NCBI RefSeq assembly: GCF_014905175.1
Contig: NC_057788.1
Location: forward strand, 18,756,154 to 18,820,153
DNA: 64,000 bases
Reading direction: 5' to 3'
Origin: Aphidius gifuensis
Lineage: Eukaryota > Arthropoda > Insecta > Hymenoptera > Braconidae
The notes beneath the pieces are model-generated. The model saw nothing but the letters and a program-made list of their open reading frames with translations. It was not told where the DNA came from and did not search any database. A program made the position numbers and the translations under genes. Positions 25,727-36,143 of this stretch are shown one piece after another. Each line of letters starts with the position of its first letter. Position 1 is the first letter of the stretch.

Positions 25727-26930
25727 ATTTACGGTGCAATATTGGCTCGTTCGAATGTTGATTTATTTTTAGAAACAATACCAAATATTCTTGTGGATTT
25801 TAGTGTCGCTGCAAAAGTTGTTAATTGTTTTTTTAACAGTAAAAAAGTAAATTATTTTTGTTAAATATTTAAACATAAATTGAGTTTGATCAATTAGAAT
25901 AAAAAATAATAAATAAAATTTAATAATTTAGATGAAAAAACTGTTGATTACTTTGGAAAAAGATTGGATTAAATTTAAATCTGAAGCTGAAATTAAAATT
26001 TTAAATGAACACGGTGTGAGAGCTAAAAAAATGACACTCACATATTTTAGTAAGTATTATTTATTTATTAAATTTATTTTGTTTAAATAATTTATTCAAA
26101 ATAAATTTATTATTTTTATTGAAGGTGTTATTTGTGGAACAATCACACCATTCATGCTGATTCCATTGGTGCCAATAATTTATAATAATTTTGCTCCGGT
26201 GAATGGAACTTTACCAAAACAAATGTTATATGCTCAGTATGATTATTTATTTAATTTACAAGTTAATTATTACCCAGTGTTGATTCACAGTTACATTGCA
26301 ACATTTGCATTTATCAATGACATCATTGCAATCGACACAATGTGCATGTTTTTTGTACAACATGGATGTGCATTATTTTCAATTATTGGGTAAAGAATTA
26401 TTTTCAAAATAAAATTAAATATAACGGAGAAAAAATTAATCGAACAATTGTTTCTTATCAATTTTTTGAATTATTTTTTCATCGAAAAATGATGAGACAA
26501 AGCAGAGAAATTATCTCGACTTGTTTGTTAAAAAAAAAGGCGGAAATAATTATGATAAATTTTGTCTATTTGAATCGAATAAAAACTATTTTTTTTTTTT
26601 CAATTAAATTAAATTAATAACTTGTTTGTATATATTTTATTAACAGCTAATATTTATTGTTTAAAAAAATACAGATATAATCTCGAACAAATAGAAATCA
26701 ATAGTACCATTAAAAATGATATAAATCATTCAAGGTTCAATGACAAGGCCAAATGTCAGAGTGCATCAGGAGGCACAATCATGCATTAAAGTTAGTAAAA
26801 AATATAAACAATATTTATGATTTATAGAATTATTTGTATTTCAATTTAATGCCGTTTTTTTTTTTTTTATTTTAAATTTCATTAAGGTACGCAAAATTGA
26901 TTGAAGATGCACACACTCACAAAAAAAAAA
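25727..26930 (+). pseudogene. Odorant receptor (7tm_6) relic
   Basis: The plus-strand exons are 25727-25846, 25932-26049, 26125-26389, 26675-26790 and a last piece from 26887. The first four join in phase and read as the middle of an insect odorant receptor: VDLFLETIPNILVDFSVAAK, a transmembrane stretch ITPFMLIPLVPIIY, then the YPVLIHSYIATFAF...AIDTM...VQHGCALFSIIGYNLE block. Odorant receptors work with Orco in sensory dendrites. Here the N-terminus and the final transmembrane exon are missing. Exon 4 also changes frame (C.RVHQEAQSCIK reads only after a shift near 26755), and the sequence dissolves after YAKLIEDAH. It is a pseudogene or truncated copy. Confidence 0.85.
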
Positions 26931-27079
26931 AGAAAATCACTTTAAATATTTATTTTTTTATTTTTATATTTTTACTGTATTAATGAAATCGAAATTTGTA
27001 CATAGTTAAGAATAACAAAGTTTTGTTAATTTGTTAACTAAAATTTTAAAGTAACCAATTTTTTTTTTCAAATCTTTAT

Positions 27080-27640
27080 TGAAGTATGAATCCTGCAATC
27101 TGCATTTATTGGTTTAGATTAAGCTGACGACTTTCTTTTCAAAAATGAAAAATAAAATTATTCAACAATATTTATTAATAAATATTAACAGCTGTTCGAG
27201 GTGACATGCAATCATTAATAAACAATTTTTTATATTTTTTTCCCACTCTGCTATTATAAGCCCACGTTTTTTTCTTCAAATATAAAAAAATAATTATTTG
27301 TAAAGGATTATTTTTTGGAGGTGTCATGCAATTGTTTATTAACAATTACATGGCACCTCGAAAAAAAATATTATCAAATGATTTGTTTTTATTCTTAGAA
27401 GAAAAGTCGTAGGTTAATTTGTATTAATAATAACAGATTTTGTCCTTCAGTGGAAAATAATAAAAAAATTGTTTGACGAAAATGTTTATTAACAATTGCT
27501 TGGCACCTTGGATAATAAATAATGGTGAATAGTTTTTTTATTTATTCTCGAAAAGAAAGTCGTGAGCTCATTTGAATCAATAAAAGCAGGATTCGTACTT
27601 TAAGATTATTCAAAAAAAAATAGTTTACTCCAGAATTTAA
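27080..27640. repeat. Foldback repeat cluster with AGGTGxCATGCAAT motifs
   Basis: The block 27103-27141 (ATCCTGC...GACGACTTTCTTTT) is matched in reverse complement at 27550-27595 (AAAGAAAGTCGTGAG...GCAGGATT), with a third diverged copy near 27398. Inside are hairpins such as GAGGTGTCATGCAATTG...CAATTACATGGCACCTC near 27319-27359. No ORF is seen. It is most likely a decayed foldback or MITE-type element. Confidence 0.6.
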
Positions 27641-27967
27641 ATTTACAATTTGTTATTGTTATTTAGGATCAAATTCTGATTTTAGTAGTACAAATTAGCC
27701 CTCGCCTTTTTTTCAAAAAAATAGAAAAACAATCGAAAATATTCAATGTAAAAGGCATGCATCTGTATATGATCATTTTTAAGTAATTTTTTTTTTTTTT
27801 TCGTTTTTCTCGAGTTAAAATTTACTAAGTCTTATACCGGTAACACAAATTATTTTGAATCCTTTTTTTTTTTTGTATAAAAAATTTCATTAATTGTTTT
27901 TTGTCATATCATTGACAGTTGATCAACGAAAACGGCCGCTTGCGGCCGTCAACAACACTAGTATTAA
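27641..27967. other. AT-rich spacer with one GC palindrome
   Basis: No gene is visible. Near 27931-27949 the sequence ACGGCCGCTTGCGGCCGT is a perfect 8-bp inverted repeat around TT, standing out in an otherwise A/T-rich stretch. Confidence 0.5.
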
Positions 27968-28857
27968 AAAAATTTTTAAGACTGACAAACATGAAGCCAA
28001 TGATTAACAATGACATAATTATTATCTTATAAATAATGTATAAACAATTAATTCATAGTATTATTATTAACAATATAACATTTATTTTTTTATTACTGAC
28101 TTATATTATTATTTATTAATTTAAAATAAAATACTAGTAGGCTTCCGCCTACATAATAAATTATTGCCGTGCGAAAAAAAAACATCGTAGTAGTTTGTAG
28201 TATAGTAACAATATGGAAAATCGAAAAATGTATCGCTTTTATATACACGATGAGTGTATGTTTAAATAACAATTTTAATAATTGAAATGCATTTTGTTGC
28301 GTAATCAAGAAAAATTATCAAGTTTCGATATGTATTATGAAAATTTAAAGCAATCGAAATATTCCACGTAATTCAACAAAACATTTATCGAGTGTAATTA
28401 TATTTTTTTTTAAATTATTATCAAACAAAATGCATCGATATGAATGTCTTTTAAAATTCCTATCAAATTCGAATATTTTTTTATAATGCACTTTACCTTG
28501 AAACATTATGTGTAGAAGGCAATAATAATAATTTTTTTTTTTAATTTTTCTGTTGCTGTATCTAACTGAGTAACACGACCAGTTGAGGCTCCAGTAAGTC
28601 CACAAAAATAAAAAATAGATCAAATAAATAATTAAATCGTATATATATATTAACTATACTGGTAAGCTGCAAATGAATAATTAAAAATTTCTTTTCGATT
28701 CTGGCAATTTCGATGTTTCCTAACATTAATTTAAAACATAAAAGTTCATCATCGAACATTCATCAAAAAATGATGAGACAATAAAGCAGAGAAATTATTT
28801 CCACTTGTTTGTTAAAAAAAAAAAAACGGAAATAATTTTAAAATAATATTTAAGACT
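27968..28857. repeat. 1.37-kb tandem repeat, copy 1 (internally deleted)
   Basis: This is the first of three head-to-tail copies. It starts TTAAGACTGACAAACAT, then jumps to AGCCAATGATTAACAATGAC, lacking the ~500 bp between these points that copies 2 and 3 keep. It then follows them through TAGGCTTCCGCCTACAT, the GAAAAAAAAACATCGTAGTAG block and the closing CAGAGAAATTATTTCCACTTG. Confidence 0.85.
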
Positions 28858-29302
28858 GACAAACATCAAAAGTTATTTATTTATTTAAATTTTCCAAATT
28901 ATATTATACAGAAATTTTTATTTTTCAATTGCACAAAATATAAATTATTATAAAATGATACAATAACCAAATTTTTTTTAATTTTTTTGATAGATTTTAC
29001 GTGAACGGAAGTTATTTTTTTTCTCCTTTTGTTAATATTGTATGTATCATTTAAATATATTCAATTTATTATTCGTGGATTTATATTCTGATAAGTACTG
29101 TTTCTTTTGCCAATACAGTTTAATTTTTTCAAATGTGAATAAAAGGCTAAAAAATAAATAAATAACATGTTGTGGCATAGATTACACGAATATGCATTAT
29201 TCGAATGATCCAGTATCCACAGATCTTCTCTTCATCCTTCAGTCAAAAACTAGAAAATTGTATATATTTATGTTTTAATTTTTATAGAATATATATTATT
29301 AA

Positions 29303-29395
29303 TTACCCTCCGCCTGCTAAGGAGGCCAATACTTCCGATGAGACCGGATTAGCAGCTACCTCCGACAAAATGACGCCAATGATAAACAATGACAT
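29303..29395 (-). CDS. Short ORF, 30 aa, hydrophobic Ala/Gly/Ser peptide (copy 2)
   Basis: It starts ATG at 29395 and stops TAA at 29303. The peptide opens MSLFIIGVILSEVAA and ends LASLAGGG. The first half looks like a short signal or membrane anchor; the rest is small-residue rich. It lies in the only GC-richer part of the repeat unit and is preserved with the same length in copy 3. Whether it is translated, or is one exon of something longer (a TTTAAG acceptor-like site lies just upstream), is unknown. I do not recognise a family with confidence. Confidence 0.35.
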   Translation of the reverse strand: MSLFIIGVILSEVAANPVSSEVLASLAGGG

Positions 29396-30198
29396 AATTA
29401 TTATCTTAAATAATGTATAAACAATTAATTCATAGTATTATTATTAACAATATAACATTTATTTTTTTATTATACTGACTTATATTATTATTTATTAATT
29501 AAAAATAAAATACTAGTAGACTAGGCTTCCGCCTACATATAATAAATTATTACCGTGCGAAAAAAAAACATCGTAGTAGTTTGTAGTATAGTAACAATAT
29601 GGAAAATCGAAAAATGTATCGCTTTTATATGTATATACACGGTGAGTGTATGTTTATATAACAAGTTTAATAATTAAAATGCATTTTGTTGCGTAGTCAA
29701 GAAAAATTATCAAGTTTTTTGATATTTATTATGAAAATTTAAAGCAATCGAAATATTCCACGTATGTCAACAAAACATTTATCGAGTGTAGTGTAATTAT
29801 ATTTTTTTTTAAAATTATTATCAAACAAAATTCATTGGTATGAATGTCTTTTAAAATTCTTATCAATTTTAAATATAATTGTTTTATTATGTGCTCCACC
29901 TTGAAACATTATGTGTACAAGGCAATAATAATTTTTTTTTTTTTTTTTAATTTTTCTGTTGCTGTATCTATAACTGAGTAACACGACCAGTTGAGGCTCC
30001 ACAAAAATAAAAAATAAATCAAATGAATAATTATTGATAACTTATGCCTACATGGTTTAATAATTGAAATTAAGATCGATTATTTAATCAACACTGGTAA
30101 ATTGCAAATGAATAATTAAAAATTTCTTTTCGATTCTGGCAATTTCGATTTTTCCTATAACATTATAATTTAAAACATTCATCAAAAAATGATGAGAC

Positions 30199-31242
30199 AA
30201 CACGGAGAAAAAAAAACGACAAATATTGTTGAGAAAACAGGACAAAAATTGTCGTGCCGCACAACAAAGTAGAGGCGAAGTTGAAACTCTATAATATTAG
30301 TTCTGCCGGTAGTACAGTTTTTGTTCATCTGGCAGAGTAATAATTACAGTGCTGTTTAACAAAATTTGTCATGCTCCAAACAAAAATTAATAGACATACA
30401 ACAAAATTTGTTATGCTCCAACATGAACATACAACAATTTTTGTATTTAGTTTAATAATTTTTATTATTCCACATAACAAAAATTCTAAAACCATATTAA
30501 ATTTTTTTTTTTTCAAAATTACGAAATAAATTTTCATTATGATAATTAAAAAGAAGAAGGAAAACAATTAAGGAACAAATTAATTCAAATTAATGCTTTG
30601 ATTTATTTTTCATATTCATAATTATTAAAGATTAAAATAAAAAATCTCTGCATTAAAATGACAGATGCAGGTTATGTTTGTCATTTTCATATAATTTCAT
30701 ACTTTATTGTTGATGTGATTTGTTAAATATCAAGTTTGGTTATTTATCTAGTTGCTCACAAATATTTTAGTTTATAATTCAATGATTAAAATGTTATTAA
30801 AACTTGACATCTTGGGACTAATTAATTTATTTTCAAAACGTCAGTCACACCAAAGCTGATCTCAACTTAGACTGACTTAGAAAATTCCACACAATGCCAT
30901 GTAGATATACCGAGGCACACGAACAAGACCGAGTCTTACCGATAACTGAAAATCAAATTGTTGTGCAGCACTGTAATATTTGCCTTGAAACTGGACAATA
31001 TTTATTGAGCAGCCGAACAAATATTATTAAGCAACACAACAAATATTATTGGATGGTAAAAATTGTTGTGCAGCTAAATAAAATTTGTTCAACGATACAA
31101 TAAAATTTGTTGTAGCACAACAAATTTTGTTTAACGATAGAACAATTTTTGTTGCAGCACAACAAAAAGCGACAGGATAGGATTTCGCCTCTAGTTTGTT
31201 GTGCTCTCACAACAATTTTTGTGGTTTTTTTTTCTCAGTGAA
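30199..31242. mobile_element. CACGGAG-type inverted-repeat element 1 (CAACAAAATTTGTTG family)
   Basis: A 1040-bp element (30201-31240) begins CACGGAGAAAAAAAAAC and ends with the near reverse complement GTTTTTTTTTCTCAGTG. It is flanked by AA on each side, and copy 1 of the surrounding repeat preserves the empty site. Subterminal inverted blocks (CACAACAAA.TAGAGGCGAA at one end, its reverse complement at the other) extend the symmetry. The interior is packed with variants of CAACAAAATTTGTTG, itself a palindrome. No transposase frame is present. Confidence 0.85.
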
Positions 31243-31316
31243 TAAAGCAGAGAAATTATTTCCACTTGTTTGTTAAAAAAAAAGAAACGGAAATAATTTT
31301 AAAATAATTTTTAAGA

Positions 31317-32545
31317 CTGACAAACATTGAAATGTTATTTATTTATTTAAATTTTTCAAATTATATTATACATTTATGCAGAAATTTTAATTTTTCAATT
31401 GCACAAAATATAAATTATTATAAAATGATACAATAACCAAATTTTTTTTTTTCTTCTTTTGTTAATATCGTATGTATAATTTAATTATAGTTTAATATAT
31501 TTAAACTATATTTACAATACAGTTTATTTTTAACAAATGTGAATAAAAGGCTAAAAAATAAACAAATAACATGTTGTGGCATAGATTACATTAATATGCA
31601 TTATTCGAATGATCCAGTATCCACAGATCTTCTCTTCTTCCTTCAGTCAAAGACAAAAAAATTGTTTATATTTATGTTTTAATTTTGATAGAAAATATAA
31701 TATCAATTACTTTCCGCCTGCTAAGGAGGCCAATGCTGCTGATGAGACCTTATTAGCAGCTACCTCCGACAAGATGACGCCAATGATCAACAATGACATA
31801 ACAATTATCTTAAATAATATAAACAATTAATTCATAGTATTATTATTAACAATAACATTTGTTTTTTTATTACTGACTTATTCTTTAATAATTTAAAATA
31901 AAATAATCTATTACCGTCCGAAAAGAAAACATCGTTGTAGTTTGTATTTGAAACACAATAAGTAGTTCAAAGAAAAAATATACGTTATATTTGATTATTT
32001 ATCGGATATTGAAAATGTTTTGCCTTTATAAAAACACTTTGAACGGTGAGTTTTATGTTATACAACAATTTTAACAATTAAAATGCATTTTGTTTCGTAG
32101 TCAAAAAAAATTATCAAGTTTTTTGATATTTATTATAAAAATTTCGAGCAATTATCGAAATATTCGACGTAATTCAACAAAACATTTATCGAGTGTAATT
32201 ATATTTTTTTTTTAAATTATTATCAAACAAAATGCATTGGTATGAATGTGTTTTAAAATTGTTATCAATTTTGAATATTGTTTTATAATGTACTTTACCT
32301 TGAAACATTATGTGTAGAAGTCAATAATTATACATATATATATTTTTTAATTTTTCTGTTGCTGTATCTGAGTAACACGACCAGTTGAGGCTCCAGTAAG
32401 TCCACAAAAATAGAAAATAAATCAAATGAATAATTATGTCTACATGGTTCAATAATTGAAATTAAGATCGACTTTTTAATCAACAAAATAGTATATATTA
32501 ACTACTGGTAAGCTGCAAATGAATAATTAAAAATTCCAAAAAAAA
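31317..32545. repeat. 1.37-kb tandem repeat, copy 3
   Basis: Same order of landmarks as copy 2, with small deletions. For example, the GGCTTCCGCCTAC block is missing and the flank of the CATCG block differs. The repeat ends near 32540 in GAATAATTAAAAATTCC. It contains the second copy of the minus-strand short ORF (31707-31799). Confidence 0.8.
31707..31799 (-). CDS. Short ORF, 30 aa, hydrophobic Ala/Gly/Ser peptide (copy 3)
   Basis: Counterpart of the ORF at 29303-29395 with identical length. It begins MSLLIIGVILSEVAA and ends LASLAGGK. Differences from copy 2 include at least one silent change (ATT/ATC) and several replacements (NP to NK, SEV to SAA). In copy 1 the same start (MSLLIIG) is cut off by the internal deletion. 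Function unknown. Confidence 0.35.
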   Translation of the reverse strand: MSLLIIGVILSEVAANKVSSAALASLAGGK

Positions 32546-33358
32546 CAAAAAAAAACAGGCTAGAAATACCTGAATGATAACCTCCAACAGATAATTAATT
32601 TTTAACAGGTAATTAAAAATATTAAAAGTCATTTTTCTATCTATTTTTCAATATAATAATATTATTTTAATAAATAATTTGTTTTCAACAATTGTTGGAT
32701 GTAAATAAAATATTAGAGCCAAAAATAATTGGAATACAGAATATTGGAAAAACAAATTAACACTAGATTATTTTTAAGTAATTAATCATATTTCGAATGG
32801 ATTTATTGTTTTTCTTCTTCTTTAGCAATAATACAAATTAATGAGCCTGATATTTCACGTATTTTTTTATAATCCTCTTATTTTGTTATTCCCTACTGGG
32901 TAACGGGTTAGGAGGGAATGTGTGATTATGTAGATTCTACCTTGATGTTGTGGTTTATCCAAATTTAAATTGAAGAGAGCGCGTCAATCCGGATGGTCGC
33001 CTGATGATGTTGATAATGAAGAATAATCCAATAGGTAACACAAAACTCGTAGCACAGAAAAACAACACCCCGGAAAAAGTTCACAGTCAATGTTTAGGAT
33101 TTAGGAAGGGTAAAATTTGTAGGAATAATAAATTGTCACAGTTATTTATTTAGGTTTCGATTCACTGATAATGTTATTTATTTATTATAAATTTTTAAAA
33201 GAATTGAAATTATTTTGTTTATATTTTTATAGATTAAAATGATCAATAATTTTTATTATAAATTTGTGAAATTTTATTAAGTATTTAATTCAAATAAAAT
33301 TAGAATGATTTTACATTTAAGGCTGAATGTCAATATATTGAAAAAAAATTCCCTCTCA
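32546..33358. other. Spacer, no recognisable gene
   Basis: AT-rich with a GC-richer island at 32890-33080 (CTGGGTAACGGG, GCGCGTCAATCCGGATGGTCGCC). No frame longer than chance and no similarity I recognise; it may be a fragment of an older insertion. Confidence 0.4.
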
Positions 33359-34298
33359 CACACGGAGAGAATTTTTTATTTTTTTTTACGAAAAAAACAT
33401 AGCAAATTTTACAATGGCCCATAGCTGAGCTGCGCCATCTTTCGGTTTCATGATATTTTCATATGGGCCATAGCAAAATATCGTGTGGGCGTGGCTATTT
33501 TTTTTTTTGTGTACCATAGTAATTTTTGTTATGGTCAAACGCAAAATTTATTCCATTTATTGAAAATATTATAAAAATTTTTTTTTTTATTGTCAATATC
33601 TATATAATTTATTTATTTGTTTTTTTTTTATTTCTTTTTATTTTATTTTATTTTTTTAATTTATTAACCTAAACCAGGATTTGAACCCCAAACCTTCCGA
33701 ACAGAATTCCTACGCGTTATCCGCTGCGCCACAACAACATTTACAAGAGCTAACATTTGTTTGTTTTTCATTAAACATAAGCAAAGACACGCCTGCGCGG
33801 TCGGCTAAAAAGTGGGGGTGGTTGACATTTCTGAGTGTGTCATTGCTTTTGCTATGGCCCATTGTAATTTTAACCATGTTGCTTTGTATTTATCAGTGAC
33901 ACCTATAGGATTTCTAAGAGAATTAAATTTTTACTATGGCACATTGTAAATTTTCAGAGGATCATTTTAATTTTGTCCACAGCAACAACGTAAAATTTTA
34001 TGAATAACAAAGCAAAAAAAAATATATATATATTTTGCTATGGTACAATGTAATTTTTAGGCTGGATTATTTTAACTTTTAAATTTGGCCTTCGTAAAAA
34101 TTTCTTTATGCATTGTAATTTTTAATCTGAACATAGCAAAAAAAAAACATTATATAAATTGCTATGGTACATTTTAATTTTTCAAGACAAAAATTGTTTT
34201 TTTTTGTTAACATAATAGTAAATATTTGAATAGTCAGAAGATAGACCCTCAATGATATGGCGCCATAGCAAAATTTGCTGAAAATTTTTCTCCGTGCA
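33359..34298. mobile_element. CACGGAG-type inverted-repeat element 2 (CATAGCAAAATTTGCTATG family)
   Basis: A 936-bp element (33361-34296) has tips CACGGAGAGAATTTTT and AAAATTTTTCTCCGTG and CA on both flanks. The interior carries about ten diverged copies, in both orientations, of a GCTATGGYRCATTGTAA / CCATAGCAAAATTT word. It includes a tRNA-like segment on the minus strand. Element 3 at 52560-53481 is the same family in the opposite orientation. No protein frame is present. Confidence 0.88.
33667..33735 (-). other. tRNA-like segment with A and B boxes inside element 2
   Basis: The minus strand contains TGGCGCAGCGG (A box, 33721-33731) and GGTTCAAATCC (B box, 33677-33687) about 33 bases apart. 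The D-arm text GCGCAGCGGATAACGC is well preserved. The anticodon and acceptor stems do not pair cleanly, so it is a tRNA-derived sequence rather than a working tRNA. It could still supply a pol III promoter, as in tRNA-derived SINEs. Confidence 0.7.
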
Positions 34299-35322
34299 GA
34301 TTTTGATCAAAGTAGGCTCATTTTTTAAGTGAAATAAAAATCTATTTTATCAATTTTTTTTTGTAATTTTCGACCATGATTTGACCGAGATAATTAGAGT
34401 CAAAGTTGACAACAATTTAACACTTTAACACACAAGCATAAGAAGCATCGGCACGTTTTCACTTCTATTGAAAAAACGCTCTCACAGAAAACCTTCATTT
34501 TACTACAGCTTATATTAATTTAAATTACGGAAACAATAAAAAAAAAATCATTGATTTCTACCACGAATTTTAAAAGTTATTAATTATTTAAGACAAAAAT
34601 TTAGCGTTAAAAACAGCCAAAAAGTACCGGGTGAAGCATTGAAAATCTGCTGAAGTAGTGTTAGTGAGTGTAAATACAAGGCGCCCGCACTCATACTTCT
34701 AAAGACGCGGCAGTAAAGTATGAAAATTTTAGATATTAGAGGGCGCTTATTATTTTTTTAAACTATGGTTACAAGGGTGCCTCTTTGAACCCAAAGAATT
34801 GTCCTACCTTGGGACTTACATTCAGCCTTAATTAGATGTTGGTCGAATAAAAGTTATCACGAGAGTGACGCTCCTTGAAAATTAAAATTAAAATATTCCC
34901 ATAAAATTATATCTTAAAGTAGGGATGAAAAAGTGGTGCCATATTTGAACCAATCATATTAAATGGTTCCCATAGTAGTCAGCATTATTCCATTTGTTTA
35001 AACATTTAAAAAATAATAATTTAATAATTTCAACGGATGTAGTATCTCGCGTTGCAGAGGTGACTTTGAAAACTGCTTACAAAATAATTTTGAAAAATAG
35101 AAATATTATATTGTGTGAAAAAGGTAAAATGCTTATTTTATTCAAAATGGAAAATAATTAAAAATAAAAAAGAAAAATTTTATTGCTTGCTCGGCATATT
35201 ACATGCGTTGAATTTATTAGATTATTATTTATTATTGATTTTTAATTCTAAATTATACCAAGACGTAACATTAGTGTTTATAATTTTTCATTATAAAACA
35301 ATAAAAAAATTATTTACAAGTT
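34299..35322. other. Spacer, no recognisable gene
   Basis: AT-rich with a GC-richer patch at 34620-34720. Nothing coding or clearly mobile is seen. Confidence 0.4.
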
Positions 35323-35665
35323 TTATTGATTAAGGAGTTGCTTAATTTCTTTATGCATGTGACAAAGAAAATCAACATAACCAGGACTACCATCATTACC
35401 TCTGTCCTCAACAAGAAAATGACGAAGTACCATTTCCAATTTACCTCTCTGTCGTACAATAGTTAACTTCATATAGAGATGTCTTTCAGCACGTACTTGT
35501 GCAATAATATCTCTGATACGTTGATTAAGTGGATTATCAAGAACAGGCAATATGGTACGATCAGTATCCACAACATGAGAACCAAAAACAGCTTGAATTC
35601 ATTCAGCAGATAACTCCTGACCCAACCATAGAAACATTTGAATTCTATTCTCAAGTAAAAATACT
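35323..35665 (-). pseudogene. Sec24 C-terminal fragment, intronless, with a nonsense codon
   Basis: The minus strand reads as the carboxy-terminal gelsolin-like region of the COPII cargo adaptor Sec24: VFLLENRIQMFLWLGQ, then TILPVLDNPL, YMKLTIVRQRGKLEM, RHFLVED, YVDFLCHMHKEIKQLL and stop (35323-35325). About 115 residues are collinear without an intron. One TGA falls where a Trp is expected in SAE(W)IQAVFG. Its upstream end is fused, in another frame, to fragment A of the secreted family at ~35665. It is a dead fragment of a Sec24 gene. Confidence 0.9.
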
Positions 35666-36048
35666 TTAATAACAGATCAATTCTATCAATATCGTCATAA
35701 ACTTGTTCATACTGCTTTGAGAATACTTGTTCCAATAAATAATTTTTAAAATAAGTATCTACATTGTTAAGTTCTAAATTAAGTTCATCAAGTCTGTCTG
35801 TTATTGTCTGGGAGAGTTCCAAGATTTTTTTATCTATATACTTTCAGCTGTAGAATCTGTTGAAATTTTTTTTCTGCAGCTAAATAAACTGTTACCATAC
35901 TGGAAATAACGTCAACTGTTGTAAATGCAAGTGTTACGTGTTCCGCATGTTGGATCTTGAAAATATTTAGTAATATTAATACAACAAAAAGACTGAGCAA
36001 ATGCACTTGTAGTTTTATTTCCGTTGAAGATAATAAAAATCCAGCCAT
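35666..36048 (-). pseudogene. Fragment A of the secreted-protein family (5' part only)
   Basis: ATG at 36048 opens a signal-peptide-bearing copy (LFVVLILLNIFKIQHAEHVTL) like the gene at 36144-38588. A frameshift follows AAEKKF. The frame then resumes as ILELSQTITDRLDELNLEL and NVDTYFKNY and ends at DDIDRIDLL, where Sec24 sequence begins. Only about the first 110 residues of the family are present. Confidence 0.85.
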
Positions 36049-36143
36049 GTTCTATACTTCAATAAATTATTATTATACTAAATGTGTTTTTTAAATTAAA
36101 AAAAAAAAAAGAAAAAAACATACTCAATTTGTTATATATATTT

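Larger units (their letters stand above)
28858..31316. repeat. 1.37-kb tandem repeat, copy 2 (with 1040-bp insertion)
   Basis: This copy carries the fullest version of the unit. It is split at 30201-31240 by a CACGGAG-type element placed in the GATGAGACAA/TAAAGCAG stretch that is uninterrupted in copy 1. It includes a short minus-strand ORF at 29303-29395. Confidence 0.85.

Noticed and set aside
29205..29420. Plus-strand 71-aa ORF (…PPPAKEANTSDETG…) and its copy at 31609-31830
   Set aside because: Overlaps the minus-strand short ORF. Its start region is AT-rich and poorly conserved, while the minus-strand frame has matching start and stop in both copies.
33667..33735. A functional tRNA gene
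   Set aside because: A and B boxes are good, but the anticodon and acceptor stems do not pair and the segment lies inside a transposon.
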